A stretch of 64,000 bases of DNA from G963701675 sp963701675 (GCA_963701675.1 OY969623.1:5580001-5644000), one strand, 5' to 3'; positions 43,594 through 52,870 are shown, numbered from the stretch's first letter. Notes: generated from the letters alone by a model not told the origin. Translations and numbers: made by a program.

Positions 43594-44002
43594 GTCTCGG
43601 CTCGACACCGACATTCTTTCAGAGATCGGCAAAGGCATCGACCCAAACGTTGCCCGCAACGCCACGGCCTACCGAACCGCGTTCGGGCGTTATACTCTCT
43701 CGGTAGTCACCATCATGGAAGTGGTGCGAGGCTTTCAGAAGAACCAGAGCACCCGCCGCCTCAAACATTTCTTAAGCGCCATTGCGTCCGAAGAAATCCT
43801 CCCCTTCGACCAGCCAGCCGCCGAGTTGGCGGGCCGCATTGCAGGGGACTTGGGTCGAACCGGCCAGCCCATCGGCCGCGCCGATCCGATGATTGCCGCC
43901 ATTGCCTTGCAAAATGGCTTGGAGCTCGTGACCGGCAATACTGCTCATTACCAGCGCATCCAGCAACTCGGGCATCCTCTCGCGTTGGTCGACTGGCGAT
44001 AA
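43586..44002 (+). CDS. VapC-like PIN-domain toxin
   Basis: GTG start, 138 residues. PIN acidic residues appear in RLDTDILSEIG (D7, D9), IMEVVRGF (Glu) and GRADPMIAAIA (Asp). The TGNTAHYQRI near the end is the usual fourth site. VapC toxins are Mg-dependent RNases that cleave tRNA or rRNA and are held by the antitoxin encoded just upstream. Its 3' half lies antisense to the end of the beta-helix gene. Confidence 0.85.
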   Translation: MNKSRLDTDILSEIGKGIDPNVARNATAYRTAFGRYTLSVVTIMEVVRGFQKNQSTRRLKHFLSAIASEEILPFDQPAAELAGRIAGDLGRTGQPIGRADPMIAAIALQNGLELVTGNTAHYQRIQQLGHPLALVDWR

Positions 44003-45136
44003 CGTTTCTCGACCCTTGTCTTCTATGTCCGCGGTTACTAAGAACAGCGAATCGCCTCCGACTGGCGGCGTCGGTGCTCCGGTCGACTGCACCTCGAACG
44101 CGCCGATATCGACCGTGCCGTTGACGATCCGTGGGAACCCCGGCCCGCGCTGGTCCCATTGTGGCGCGCCGGTGTTGTTGCCGGCGTCGAGGGCCGGGCT
44201 CATCTGCAGCACCTTATGCGTCTTCGTGTGCCCGCCGTTGTATTGCAACACGCCGAGCTTCGGGTTGCCGCCGATAAGGTTGGCGCTGCCGGTGTAGCTC
44301 CCCACTATGTCCGGACCGCCGCTGTTTCCGGCAACGATGGTGTTGTAGAGCTTAACTGGAACAAGCCCTGCGTTATGGATGCCCGCTCCGCCGACATGCA
44401 AGTTACCTACGAGTTGGTTGTTGGTGATCGTGCTAAAGCGAATTTCGAGCGAACCTCTGTTGTAGATACCTGCTCCATACGCGGTATCTTCATTTTCAAT
44501 TAGATTCCCGGAAATAGTGCTGTTTTCGATCAGCATCACACCGGTGGCCGTGTTGTAAATCCCGGCACCATAGCCGTCATAATCAAAGTCGTATGCGACT
44601 TCGTTTTCGGAGATCGTGCTCCGCAAAATCGTCATTGTGCCTCGGTTGTAGATGCCGCTCGCGATGCCGTCACTATCACCGAACCAATTGAGGTTTTTCG
44701 TCACGGTACTGTCCTCAAGCGTAAGAGTGCCGTGGTTGTCGATACCTCCCGGCCCAAGTCCGTGATCACAGTTGGCCATCGTGAGGCCCGATATCGTGAC
44801 CGTGGCCCCCGTTCCGATAACGAAGATAGACTCAGAGTGGCAGTCGCTGATCGTCAACAGGTCCGCCCCCGGGCCTACAATCGTCATGTCCGAGTTCAGG
44901 CCGGGTAGATTGGTGCCGGATGGGCTGATGGTCCCGGTGACGTTGAAGTCGATGCTGTCCGGCCCAGGGTTGTTGTTGGCGAAGTTGATGCAGTAGGGCA
45001 AACTCCCGCGCGCTTGCCCAGTGCCCAGATCGTGCCCGGCGTTAAGATTAGCAAGCCGGATAACGTCGCAGGTGGCCAGTAGGAAACGATCTTCGAGGGT
45101 TTCCAGGCACGGCCGGACGGCGGAAGCGCGTTTCAT
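43772..45136 (-). CDS. Secreted beta-helix protein (choice-of-anchor type), C-terminus runs into vapC
   Basis: 454 residues. The N-terminus carries CLETLEDRFLLATCDVIRLA, a planctomycete LE-x-R-x-LLx export motif. Residues 60-330 are right-handed beta-helix repeats (TISGLTMANCDHGLG, LEDSTVTKNLNWFGDSDG, IENSTISGN). Then comes RIVNGTVDIGAFEVQ, which is usually near the C-terminus. The last 78 residues are coded antisense to vapC (43772-44002) and have odd composition. The remnant at 42203 stops soon after the same point. So the original stop has probably been lost when the TA genes entered. Surface or extracellular role inferred. Confidence 0.78.
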   Translation of the reverse strand: MKRASAVRPCLETLEDRFLLATCDVIRLANLNAGHDLGTGQARGSLPYCINFANNNPGPDSIDFNVTGTISPSGTNLPGLNSDMTIVGPGADLLTISDCHSESIFVIGTGATVTISGLTMANCDHGLGPGGIDNHGTLTLEDSTVTKNLNWFGDSDGIASGIYNRGTMTILRSTISENEVAYDFDYDGYGAGIYNTATGVMLIENSTISGNLIENEDTAYGAGIYNRGSLEIRFSTITNNQLVGNLHVGGAGIHNAGLVPVKLYNTIVAGNSGGPDIVGSYTGSANLIGGNPKLGVLQYNGGHTKTHKVLQMSPALDAGNNTGAPQWDQRGPGFPRIVNGTVDIGAFEVQSTGAPTPPVGGDSLFLVTADIEDKGRETLSPVDQRERMPELLDALVMSSIAGHELQAILQGNGGNHRIGAADGLAGSTQVPCNAARQLGGWLVEGEDFFGRNGA

Positions 45137-45309
45137 TGTTCGGCCTCTGATAATGAAGTCTGGGAAAGACTGCTGCTGGCCAGGGTAAACGGACGGCGGG
45201 GGGCCGTCAAGGAATTCTGCAGAGAAAAAGAGATATCGAACACATTTGGTTATGCGGTCGCACGTCGCGCTATCCCGAATTTCCGGCTATAATGCTACCG
45301 GAGGTTGCC

Positions 45310-45612
45310 ATGACTACCATCACAATTCCGGCGGACATCGACGAGCCACTGACCAGGGAAGCGCGGCGCCAGGGGACGACGCCGGAGCAATTGGCGCTGG
45401 ACACGCTTCGGAAATCGTTCGTGCCGAACGGCAGCCGGTATGCGTCTGAAGCCGAGCGGCAAGCAGCACGCGAGCGCCTCGAACGGCATTTCGGTGAAGT
45501 CGACACTGGCAACCCGACTGGTGCCGATAACGAAAGCATCGATGCCGATTTGGCACGCGAGTATGGGGATAATCACGAGCCGCATTCAACTGGCTCTGGC
45601 CGGGTGTCATGA
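45310..45612 (+). CDS. Orphan antitoxin-like ribbon-helix-helix protein
   Basis: ATG 45310 with GGAGG about 8 nt upstream; 100 residues. The N-terminus MTTITIPADIDEPLTREARR, then GTTPEQLALDTLRKSF, is a CopG/RHH-like DNA-binding pattern. The rest (AERQAARERLERHFG) is charged and helical. No toxin follows; the next gene is a convergent ABC permease 3 bp away. The C-terminal 12 residues look degenerate. Confidence 0.6.
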   Translation: MTTITIPADIDEPLTREARRQGTTPEQLALDTLRKSFVPNGSRYASEAERQAARERLERHFGEVDTGNPTGADNESIDADLAREYGDNHEPHSTGSGRVS

Positions 45613-45615
45613 ATA

Positions 45616-46530
45616 TCACAGCGGCGCCGGTAGGTCGCGGCGGCAGAAGGTCCATAGGGCCAGGGCGTAGCCGGTGACGCCCACGGTGATCAGAACCGCC
45701 AGCCCATTTATCGCGAGAGGCTCATTGAGCTTCCACACGGTCCCCAGGTTGACCATCCACTGATCCTTCAGAATGACCTGCTGCGGCTGATAGTAGAAAA
45801 AGACGGTGAACGGTCGAAGAAACTCAATCGCGCTCCAAAGCTGCCCGACCACCTGGATGATGAACTGAACCAGTGTGACGAGCACGGCCAGGCCCATGAC
45901 CCGGCCACGAAATCGACCGGCCGACGACAACCACATCGTGTAGCCGCCGATGGCGAACATCAACGCGCCGACCCACCACAGCCCGGGGCCGAACATTCCG
46001 GCATCGACCGGCGCGCCGATTTGTTTCGGATCGACACGCAAGTCGACGAGATAGACGCCGATCCAATTTCCCGCCCAGAGACTGAGGCAAAGGATCGGGA
46101 TCGTAATGAGATCGACCGTAAGGTGCGATAGGATGATTCGGAAGCGTGCCAGTGGCTGTGCCAACAGCAATTCCATTGTGCCCCGGTCGATCTCGCCGGC
46201 GATGGCCCCGGACGCCCGGCCGATGGCCCAGACGCCGAACACCGTCAACATGAGCGGATGAACGTAGCCGACGGTCACCACGTCGAGCACGTTGAAAAGG
46301 CTGATGTTTTCGCCCCCCATCATGGTGCGCATGATTTTTCCGGGACCTTCGAATATGACTTGCTCGACTTCTTCGGGCGGCGCAAGTTCGAGCAAGTACG
46401 GCATGAGATCGGCACTGATCCGCTGTGCGATCTTCGCCCAAAAACACTGAAAGGCGCACAGCAGAAGCGAGACGAAAAACAACGGCCAACGCAGGTCACG
46501 AAGCAGCTTGCGGACAAGCGGAATGCTCAT
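45616..46530 (-). CDS. ABC-2 type transporter permease
   Basis: 304 residues with six hydrophobic segments: WPLFFVSLLLCAFQCFW near 15-32, then about 90-110, 138-160, 195-215, 225-250 and 275-295. A large extracytoplasmic loop follows span 1. The GEIDRGTMELLLAQPLARFR segment is the coupling helix region typical of ABC-2 permeases. It overlaps the ATPase gene by 4 bp. It exports an unknown substrate. Confidence 0.85.
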   Translation of the reverse strand: MSIPLVRKLLRDLRWPLFFVSLLLCAFQCFWAKIAQRISADLMPYLLELAPPEEVEQVIFEGPGKIMRTMMGGENISLFNVLDVVTVGYVHPLMLTVFGVWAIGRASGAIAGEIDRGTMELLLAQPLARFRIILSHLTVDLITIPILCLSLWAGNWIGVYLVDLRVDPKQIGAPVDAGMFGPGLWWVGALMFAIGGYTMWLSSAGRFRGRVMGLAVLVTLVQFIIQVVGQLWSAIEFLRPFTVFFYYQPQQVILKDQWMVNLGTVWKLNEPLAINGLAVLITVGVTGYALALWTFCRRDLPAPL

Positions 46531-47399
46531 GCGTCGGCTCCGTGGTAACGGTGGTAGATGGGGCCGAGGCCTTGCGGTTCAATCCGCAAATCCGCCACCG
46601 GCTGTCGCGTAAGCCATTCCAAGATGTCCGGTAACGGACCGGCATAGTCGAAACTCAGCCGGTCTTCGGCTCGTTCACGGATGACGACATCGGGCAGGTT
46701 GGGATTATCCGGCACGCGGGCGGCAAAGCGCACTCGGAAGAAACGCGACTCTCGCAGGTCGCTGAGTCGTTGCACATGCACAAGCTGGCCGCGCTGAAGT
46801 ATCCCGACTCGATCACATACTTGCTCGACCTCGGTCAAGACGTGCGACGAGAAAAGCACCGCCTGGCCGGCATCTCGCGCTCGGCGAAGTTGGGCGAGGA
46901 ATTGGTCGCGCATGGTTGGGTCCAGCGTGTTGGTCGGCTCGTCGAGGATTAGTAACGGAACTTGCGGCACCAGAACGTGGAGAAGGGCGACCTTGCGTTT
47001 CATGCCCGACGACATTTGCGACAGCGGCCGGTCCAAATTGATGTCGAATTGGTCGGCAAGCTGGTCGGTCTTGCCGTCGACCGAGTAGCCGCGGATTCGG
47101 CCGAGAAAACGGAGTAGTTGTCGGCCCGTCATGTTCTCGTACAAACGAAGCTCGCCGGGCAAATAGGTCACCTCGCGCCGAACGGCGACACTGTCGTGCC
47201 AGCAATCGTGGCCCATGATCGTCGCCCGGCCGAAAGTCGGCTTCAGGAAGCCGAGTATCATTCGCAGGGCCGTGGACTTTCCCGATCCGTTCGGCCCCAA
47301 CAGGCCGAATACTTCACCCGCCGCGATGGTAAGTGTCACCCGGTTGAGCGCGGTCACAGAACCATAATGTTTGGTCAGTTGGTCGGTGTGCAGGAGCAT
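46527..47399 (-). CDS. ABC transporter ATP-binding protein
   Basis: ATG 47399 gives 290 residues. Walker A is GLLGPNGSGKSTALRM. The Q-loop region is followed by the signature MSSGMKRKVAL, Walker B PLLILDEPTNTLDP and the H-loop LFSSHVLTEVEQVCDRVGIL. The C-terminal 75 residues form a small regulatory domain. The frame runs on upstream to 47567, but that part translates a palindrome (47411-47472) and is not coding. With the permease it forms a two-gene exporter, probably for drugs or lipids. Confidence 0.9.
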   Translation of the reverse strand: MLLHTDQLTKHYGSVTALNRVTLTIAAGEVFGLLGPNGSGKSTALRMILGFLKPTFGRATIMGHDCWHDSVAVRREVTYLPGELRLYENMTGRQLLRFLGRIRGYSVDGKTDQLADQFDINLDRPLSQMSSGMKRKVALLHVLVPQVPLLILDEPTNTLDPTMRDQFLAQLRRARDAGQAVLFSSHVLTEVEQVCDRVGILQRGQLVHVQRLSDLRESRFFRVRFAARVPDNPNLPDVVIRERAEDRLSFDYAGPLPDILEWLTRQPVADLRIEPQGLGPIYHRYHGADA

Positions 47400-47410
47400 G
47401 TCTGTTAGCC

Positions 47411-47472
47411 TGGTGGGGCAGACATTCCTGTCTGCCGGTCTTGCAGGGCAGACAGGAATGTCTGCCCCACCA
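47411..47472. repeat. Long palindrome of the TGGGGCAGACATTCC type
   Basis: Arms of about 26 bp (TGGTGGGGCAGACATTCCTG onward and its complement) around a 10-bp centre. It lies between the divergent ABC ATPase and thiolase genes, 11 bp upstream of the ATPase start, and could form a strong hairpin in the leader. Confidence 0.88.
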
Positions 47473-47573
47473 AACCCTGTCCGCATCTCGCATTTGAGGA
47501 CAGGCGTCGCTACCTTATAATCTGATTTATAAGCACACGCTTTGACTCGCCAACTCAAGAGGTTCACCGGGCC

Positions 47574-48752
47574 ATGACCGAGGCGTTAATCCTATCTGGG
47601 GCGCACACTCCTATCGGCAAGTATTTGGGCGCTTTTGCGGAGGTCCCGGCAACGCAGCTCGGGGCCGTTGCCGTCTCGGAAGCGTTGCGCCGCGCGAAGC
47701 TCCCGGCAGACAAAGTCGATGAAGTTATCATGGGCAACGTCCTCCAGGCTGGCGTCGGCCAAAACCCGGCCCGGCAGGTCGCGCTCAAGGCCGGCTTTCC
47801 GGACACCATCGCCGCATTCACCGTGAATAAAGTTTGCGGCAGCGGCCTCAAGGCAGCCATGCTCGCCGCACAGGCCATTCGCGCCGGAGACGCGGAAATC
47901 GTCGTCGCCGGCGGCATCGAAAGCATGAGCCGGGCTCCGTACCTTTTGTTCAACGCTAGAACCGGCTGGAAGTTCGGCGATCAAAAAGCGGTGGACTCCA
48001 TGGTTCACGACGGCCTATGGTGCGCCTTTGAAGGCTGGCACATGGGCGAGGCGGCGGAGCACATCGCCAACAAACATGGCGTCGCTCGTGCCGACCAAGA
48101 TCGTTTTTCGGCCCAGAGCCATCAACGCGCCACCGCGGCGTGGGAGAAAGGCGCCTTCAACGCCGAAGTCGTACCGGTGACGGTCGGAAGCGGCGCCAAA
48201 GCGAAGACCATGACACGCGACGAAGGAATCCGGCCCGACTCGACCGCCGAAGGCTTGGCGAAGCTGAAGCCGTCATTCCGCGAGAGTGGCACCGTGACGG
48301 CCGGCAACGCATCCATGCTTAGCGACGGCGCCGCCGCCGTGGTAGTTGCGACGCCTCGGGCGGCGGAGCGTTTGGGCGCGAAGCCCATGGCGCGCGTCGT
48401 CAGCTACGCCACGAGCGGCGTGCATCCGAAGGACATCTTCATCGCCCCCGTGGAGGCCGTGCGCCTCGCTCTCGACAAAGCCGCTCTGCGGTTAAGCGAC
48501 ATTGATCTGTTCGAAATGAACGAAGCCTTTGCCGCACAAATGTTGGCGTGCGGCAAGGAACTAAGATTAGATGAGAGCCGCGTCAACGTGAACGGCGGCG
48601 CCATCGCTCTCGGCCACCCGATCGGAGCATCGGGCGCCCGGGTTCTGGTTACTCTGCTTTATGCTTTGGAGCAACGCGGCCAAAAGCGTGGGTTGACGGC
48701 GTTGTGCTTGGGCGGCGGCAACGCGGTGGCGATGGTGGTGGAGCGAATTTAG
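47574..48752 (+). CDS. Thiolase family protein (acetyl-CoA C-acetyltransferase)
   Basis: A 392-residue thiolase. The nucleophile is C88 in NKVCGSGLKAAM. EMNEAFAAQ, GGAIALGHPIGASGAR and ALCLGGGNAVAM hold the base histidine and the second cysteine. A GAGG ribosome-binding site lies near ATG 47574. It condenses or cleaves acyl-CoA thioesters in ketone or fatty-acid metabolism. The adjoining mutase genes use acyl-CoA substrates as well. The Uma2 gene follows in the same direction. Confidence 0.92.
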   Translation: MTEALILSGAHTPIGKYLGAFAEVPATQLGAVAVSEALRRAKLPADKVDEVIMGNVLQAGVGQNPARQVALKAGFPDTIAAFTVNKVCGSGLKAAMLAAQAIRAGDAEIVVAGGIESMSRAPYLLFNARTGWKFGDQKAVDSMVHDGLWCAFEGWHMGEAAEHIANKHGVARADQDRFSAQSHQRATAAWEKGAFNAEVVPVTVGSGAKAKTMTRDEGIRPDSTAEGLAKLKPSFRESGTVTAGNASMLSDGAAAVVVATPRAAERLGAKPMARVVSYATSGVHPKDIFIAPVEAVRLALDKAALRLSDIDLFEMNEAFAAQMLACGKELRLDESRVNVNGGAIALGHPIGASGARVLVTLLYALEQRGQKRGLTALCLGGGNAVAMVVERI

Positions 48753-48779
48753 TTACTGCTTCGTGTGGAGTACCACACC

Positions 48780-49505
48780 ATGTCGACGGTAATCGCCACG
48801 AGCGTCGGGTCGAACAAAGACTATCCAACGTCGGATGGAAGGCCCATGGCGGAAACGGATTTGCACCGCACGTTGATGCTTGATCTGATCGAAACGCTGA
48901 AATTACGGTTCGAGACCGAATCCCAGACGTATGTGTCAGGCAACCTCTTGATCTTTTACGAGCCGGGGAATAAGCGGCGACATATCGCTCCCGATGTATT
49001 TGTGGTCAAAGGTGTACCTAAGCACCAACGCCTCAACTATTTGGTTTGGGAAGAAGGTAAGGTCCCAAACCTGGTGATCGAGCTTACATCCAAAACGACG
49101 CGTCGCGAAGATCGCACGAAAAAGTGGCGGCTCTATGAGGAAGTCCTACAGGTGTCGGAGTACTTCTTGTTCGATCCCTACGAGGACTACCTGATGCCGC
49201 CATTTCAAGCGTTTCGTTTAGAGACGGGGAAATACGTCGCTATCGAACCGACTGGCGGTCGTTTCCACAGTACAGTAATCAACCTTGACTTGGTACGGCA
49301 CGGTCCCGAGCTTCGATTACACGAACCCGGGGGCGCGATGCTGTTGGCTCCTCGAGAACGTGTAGCGGAGGCGGCAGATCATGTACGACGAGTCGAACAG
49401 CGAGCACGGCAAATTGAAGACCGTGTAAGGCAGCTCGAAGCCGAAAATAAACAACTGCGCGAGGAAGCTCAAGAGCGTCTCGGCCGACTGCCAACGGATG
49501 AATGA
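48780..49505 (+). CDS. Uma2 family putative restriction endonuclease-like protein
   Basis: ATG 48780 (242 residues; ATG 48765 is an alternative). The core shows HIAPDVFVVKGVPK and PNLVIELTSKTTRREDRTKK, the Uma2 PD-(D/E)xK-like signature, then VLQVSEYFLFDPYEDYLMPP. The last 60 residues are a long coiled coil (RVEQRARQIEDRVRQLEAEN). Uma2 proteins are very numerous in this phylum and cyanobacteria, and their substrate is unknown. It sits between the thiolase and mutase genes. Confidence 0.88.
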   Translation: MSTVIATSVGSNKDYPTSDGRPMAETDLHRTLMLDLIETLKLRFETESQTYVSGNLLIFYEPGNKRRHIAPDVFVVKGVPKHQRLNYLVWEEGKVPNLVIELTSKTTRREDRTKKWRLYEEVLQVSEYFLFDPYEDYLMPPFQAFRLETGKYVAIEPTGGRFHSTVINLDLVRHGPELRLHEPGGAMLLAPRERVAEAADHVRRVEQRARQIEDRVRQLEAENKQLREEAQERLGRLPTDE

Positions 49506-49538
49506 ATCGCACTATCGGTTAATTTCAGAGGAACCTAA

Positions 49539-51192
49539 ATGGCTACCGTCACCGATACCACCGCCCGTGATCGCTGGGAATCCGAAGCGGGCGCCGCGCC
49601 GACACGCGAGCAGCCGCCCACCACGGTGAGCAGCGAGCCGATCGAGCCGCTTTACACACCGGAAAGCCTGAACGGCTTTGACCCCGATGTCGACATCGGT
49701 TTTCCCGGGCAGTACCCGTTCACGCGCGGGGTACATGCCACGATGTACCGCAGTCGGCTGTGGACCATGCGGCAATTCGCAGGGTTCGGCACACCGGCGC
49801 AGACGAATGAGCGTTTCAAATTCCTATTGGATAAAGGCCAGACCGGCCTCAGCACCGCGTTCGATCTTCCCACCTTGATGGGTTTGGACAGCGACGATCC
49901 GCGCTCGCTCGGCGAAGTGGGCCGGCTCGGAGTCGCCGTCAGCACGCTCAATGACATGCAACGGCTCTTCGAAGGCATCGATGTCGGCAAAGTCTCTGTC
50001 TCAATGACAATTAATGCACCCGCTATTATCGTCATGGCGTTCTACCTGGCGAATGCTCAGGAGCGCGGCATCGATTGGAAGCACCTGCGCGGCACGATCC
50101 AAAACGACTCACTCAAAGAATTCCACGCCCAGAACGAGTTCGTGTTCCCGCCGGAGCCTCACGTCCGTCTCGTGTGCGATGTCATCGAGTTCTGCGCCAA
50201 GGAAGTGCCGCAGTGGAACACGGTTTCGATCAGCGGTTATCACATCCGCGAGGCGGGTTCAACGGCCGTGCAAGAGTTAGCATTCACGCTGGCCGACGGT
50301 TTCCATTACGTGGACACCTGCCTAGCACGCGGAATGGACGTCGATCACTTTGCACCTCGGTTGAGTTTCTTTTTCAACGCTCACAATGACGTTTTCGAGG
50401 AACTGGCGAAGTATCGAGCGGCCCGCGTGATTTGGGCCGAGGCCATGCGGAACAAGTACGGCGCTCGCAAGGAAAACTCCTGGAAGCTCCGGTTTCACGC
50501 CCAAACCGCGGGTTGTTCGCTTCAAGACAAGCAGCCCGAAGTGAACCTGATCCGAGTGGCGTATCAGGCGCTCGCCGCGGTGCTGGGTGGATGCCAATCG
50601 TTGCACACCAATAGCATGGACGAGACGCTGGCACTTCCGTCCGAACATGCCGTGACGCTCGCCCTTGCGTACCCAGCAAGTTTTGGCCTACGAAACCGGC
50701 GTCACGAACACTGTTGACCCGCTCGGCGGCAGCTACTTGATCGAAACGTTTACGAAGCAAATGCAACAGGAAGCGCGAAACTACTTCGAGCGGATCGAGC
50801 AATTAGGCGGCATGATACCGGCCATCGAAAAAGGCTTCTTCCGCCGCGAGATCGCCGATGCGGCGTTCACCTACCAGCGCGAGATCGATGCGAAACGCAA
50901 GCTCATTGTCGGAGTGAATGCTTTTCAGGAAGCCGAAGAGAAGCCGATGGATTTGCTTCAGATCGATGACCACGTCGAGAAGGGACAAATCGCCGCGCTA
51001 CGACAGATCAAGGCGAAGCGCGACAACGAAGCCGCTCGCCGCAACCTCGATGCCGTCAGGCGGACGGCGGCAACGAAGCAGAACCTGATGCCCGTGCTTC
51101 TGGACGCGGTGAAGTCGCGATGCACGGTCGGTGAGTTAATGAACGCGATGGCAGACATCTTCGGCCGATACGACGGCGCGGCGAAGTGGTAG
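49539..51192 (+). CDS. icmA: Isobutyryl-CoA mutase large subunit (IcmA-like), frameshifted
   Basis: B12-dependent acyl-CoA mutase large subunit of about 551 residues. The substrate-pocket residues are F80 (TMRQFAGFG) and Q198 (KEFHAQNEF), where methylmalonyl-CoA mutase has Tyr and Arg. Phe/Gln is the isobutyryl-CoA mutase pair. H235 in SISGYHIREAG is the conserved active-site histidine. The reading frame breaks at about 50662-50666 in gcccttgcg, where one extra base changes ALRTQQVLAYETGV to a nonsense tail. The second frame continues VDPLGGSYLIETFTKQMQQE to 51192. It lacks a C-terminal B12 domain; the next gene supplies it. It should interconvert isobutyryl- and butyryl-CoA. Confidence 0.85.
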
Positions 51193-51216
51193 TGAAGACC
51201 GTTCCATGAAACTGTG

Positions 51217-51627
51217 ATGCAACCGCACCCCCCTATTCGCGTCGTTCTCGCCAAAGTCGGCCTCGATGGTCACGATCGCGGCATCAAAGTCGTGGCACGC
51301 GGCCTGCGCGATGCCGGGCTTCACGTTATCTACGCCGGCCTGTGGCAGACGCCGGAGGCCGTGGTTCGCACCGCCGCCGATGAGGACGCCGACTGGCTCG
51401 GCATCAGCTTGCTAAGCGGCGCTCATATGACCCTGGTCCCGAAAGTCCTTGAACTCATGCGCGCGGCGAACATCGAACACGTCGGCCTTTTGATCGGCGG
51501 CATCATTCCGGAAGTAGATGTTCCCAAGCTAACCGACATGGGCGTCGCAAAAGTCTTCGGTCCCGGGACGTCCATTCCCGAAATCGTCGAGTTCCTCCGC
51601 AAACCTCGCGAGGTCAGTCGTGCTTGA
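51217..51627 (+). CDS. icmB: Cobalamin-binding subunit of the mutase (IcmB-like)
   Basis: 136 residues from ATG 51217 (GTG 51214 also possible). The B12 motif is KVGLDGHDRGIK with D17-x-H19-x-x-G22, giving the base-off/His-on ligand, followed by GISLLSGAH and LLIGGIIPE for the B12 tail. Separate small subunits are the rule for isobutyryl-CoA mutase of Streptomyces type. Its end overlaps meaB by 8 bp, and it lies 24 bp after the large subunit gene. Confidence 0.9.
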   Translation: MQPHPPIRVVLAKVGLDGHDRGIKVVARGLRDAGLHVIYAGLWQTPEAVVRTAADEDADWLGISLLSGAHMTLVPKVLELMRAANIEHVGLLIGGIIPEVDVPKLTDMGVAKVFGPGTSIPEIVEFLRKPREVSRA

Positions 51628-52522
51628 GCCGTTGTTGGAACGGTTCCGTGGCCGTGACCGCTTGGCGCTTGCGCGACTTCTTAGCCTCGTTTCCCGTGGC
51701 GAACATCTCGATTCCATTCGCGAAAGCGTGGGAGCAAGCGATCCTAAGAGCCGGGTCGTCGCCATCACCGGCAGCGCCGGCGTTGGCAAGAGCACGCTCG
51801 TCGGCAGGCTCATCGAGCACATTCGTACTCACAATCAGACCGTGGCGGTGCTGGCGTGCGATCCACAAAGCCCGCTCACCGGCGGCGCCCTGCTTGGAGA
51901 CCGTTTCCGGATGCCGACCCGCCCGGAGGACGACGGTGTTTTCATTCGCAGCCTGGCGGCGATGGGCGGACACGGCGCGGTTGCCAAGCATGTCGACACC
52001 ATGTTGCGCTTGCTTGAAGCATTCGGATTCGACGTCATCGTGTTGGAGACGGTGGGCGCGGGTCAGGGCGACACGACCGTGCGCGACTTGGCAGACGCGG
52101 TGGTCCTGCTCTTGCAGCCCGAAACGGGTGACGACCTTCAGTGGGAAAAGGCCGGGGTTCTGGAAGTCGCCGACATCGTCGTCATTCATAAGGGAGACAT
52201 GCCCGGCGCCGAGCACGTCGAAGCTCAGGTGAAGGCGACGCTTCAACTCTCCGACGTGGAGTCAACAAACGTGATCCGTGTTAGCTCCAAAACCGGAGAC
52301 GGGATCGAGGCATTGTGGGATACCATTAGGTGTTGCCCGCGTCGGCGACATTCGGCAGAACGAGACGGCAAGGCGCTCGTGCAGCTTTTATCAGATCACC
52401 TGGCGGCCCGGCTGACAGATTCACGAAACGACGGCTTACAGCAGATTGTGACTCGCTGGAAAGAAGGCGGCATCTCGGATCAAGAAGCGGTCCGGTCGGT
52501 GTTGCAGAATGTCGGCCGATAG
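51620..52522 (+). CDS. meaB: MeaB-like G-protein chaperone of the mutase
   Basis: GTG start, 300 residues. Walker A is AITGSAGVGKSTLVGRLI (51-59). VAVLACDPQSPLTGGALLGD, RSLAAMGGHGAVAK and LETVGAGQGD follow the ArgK/MeaB pattern, with IHKGDMPGAEHVEAQ near the base-recognition motif. It uses GTP to load adenosylcobalamin and protect the acyl-CoA mutase. Its overlap with the B12 subunit gene fits this role. Confidence 0.92.
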   Translation: MLEPLLERFRGRDRLALARLLSLVSRGEHLDSIRESVGASDPKSRVVAITGSAGVGKSTLVGRLIEHIRTHNQTVAVLACDPQSPLTGGALLGDRFRMPTRPEDDGVFIRSLAAMGGHGAVAKHVDTMLRLLEAFGFDVIVLETVGAGQGDTTVRDLADAVVLLLQPETGDDLQWEKAGVLEVADIVVIHKGDMPGAEHVEAQVKATLQLSDVESTNVIRVSSKTGDGIEALWDTIRCCPRRRHSAERDGKALVQLLSDHLAARLTDSRNDGLQQIVTRWKEGGISDQEAVRSVLQNVGR

Positions 52523-52621
52523 GTGATCCGCTTCAATCTACTTCCGAGGCCCTCGGTTGTCCTTGTCAAGTGCGGTCAACTATACTACGGTAGTTACGCT
52601 GGCCGACTAGAGGCCTAAACT

Positions 52622-52864
52622 ATGGCAATCGCAACAGACCGAATAACGAAAACCCCGGGCGTATGCGGAGGCAGTGCATGCATCCGGGGCACTCGTATCA
52701 CCGTTTGGGGCCTCTTCGAGTGGCGAAAACTCGGGCTCGCCGACGCTGAAATTCTACAGCGCGTACAAGGTTTGAACGACGCCGATCTGGACGCTGCTTG
52801 GCAGTATGCCGCCACGCACACCGAAGAGATTGAGGACGCGCTGCGCCGGCACGCGGAGACCTAA
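52622..52864 (+). CDS. DUF433 antitoxin
   Basis: 80 residues with the DUF433 pattern: ITKTPGVCGGSACIRGTRIT, then WRKLGLADAEILQRV and LDAAWQYAATHTEEI. The fold is a helix-turn-helix type and the family acts as antitoxin to DUF5615/PIN-like toxins. That partner lies 6 bp downstream. Confidence 0.88.
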   Translation: MAIATDRITKTPGVCGGSACIRGTRITVWGLFEWRKLGLADAEILQRVQGLNDADLDAAWQYAATHTEEIEDALRRHAET

Positions 52865-52870
52865 GGCCCA

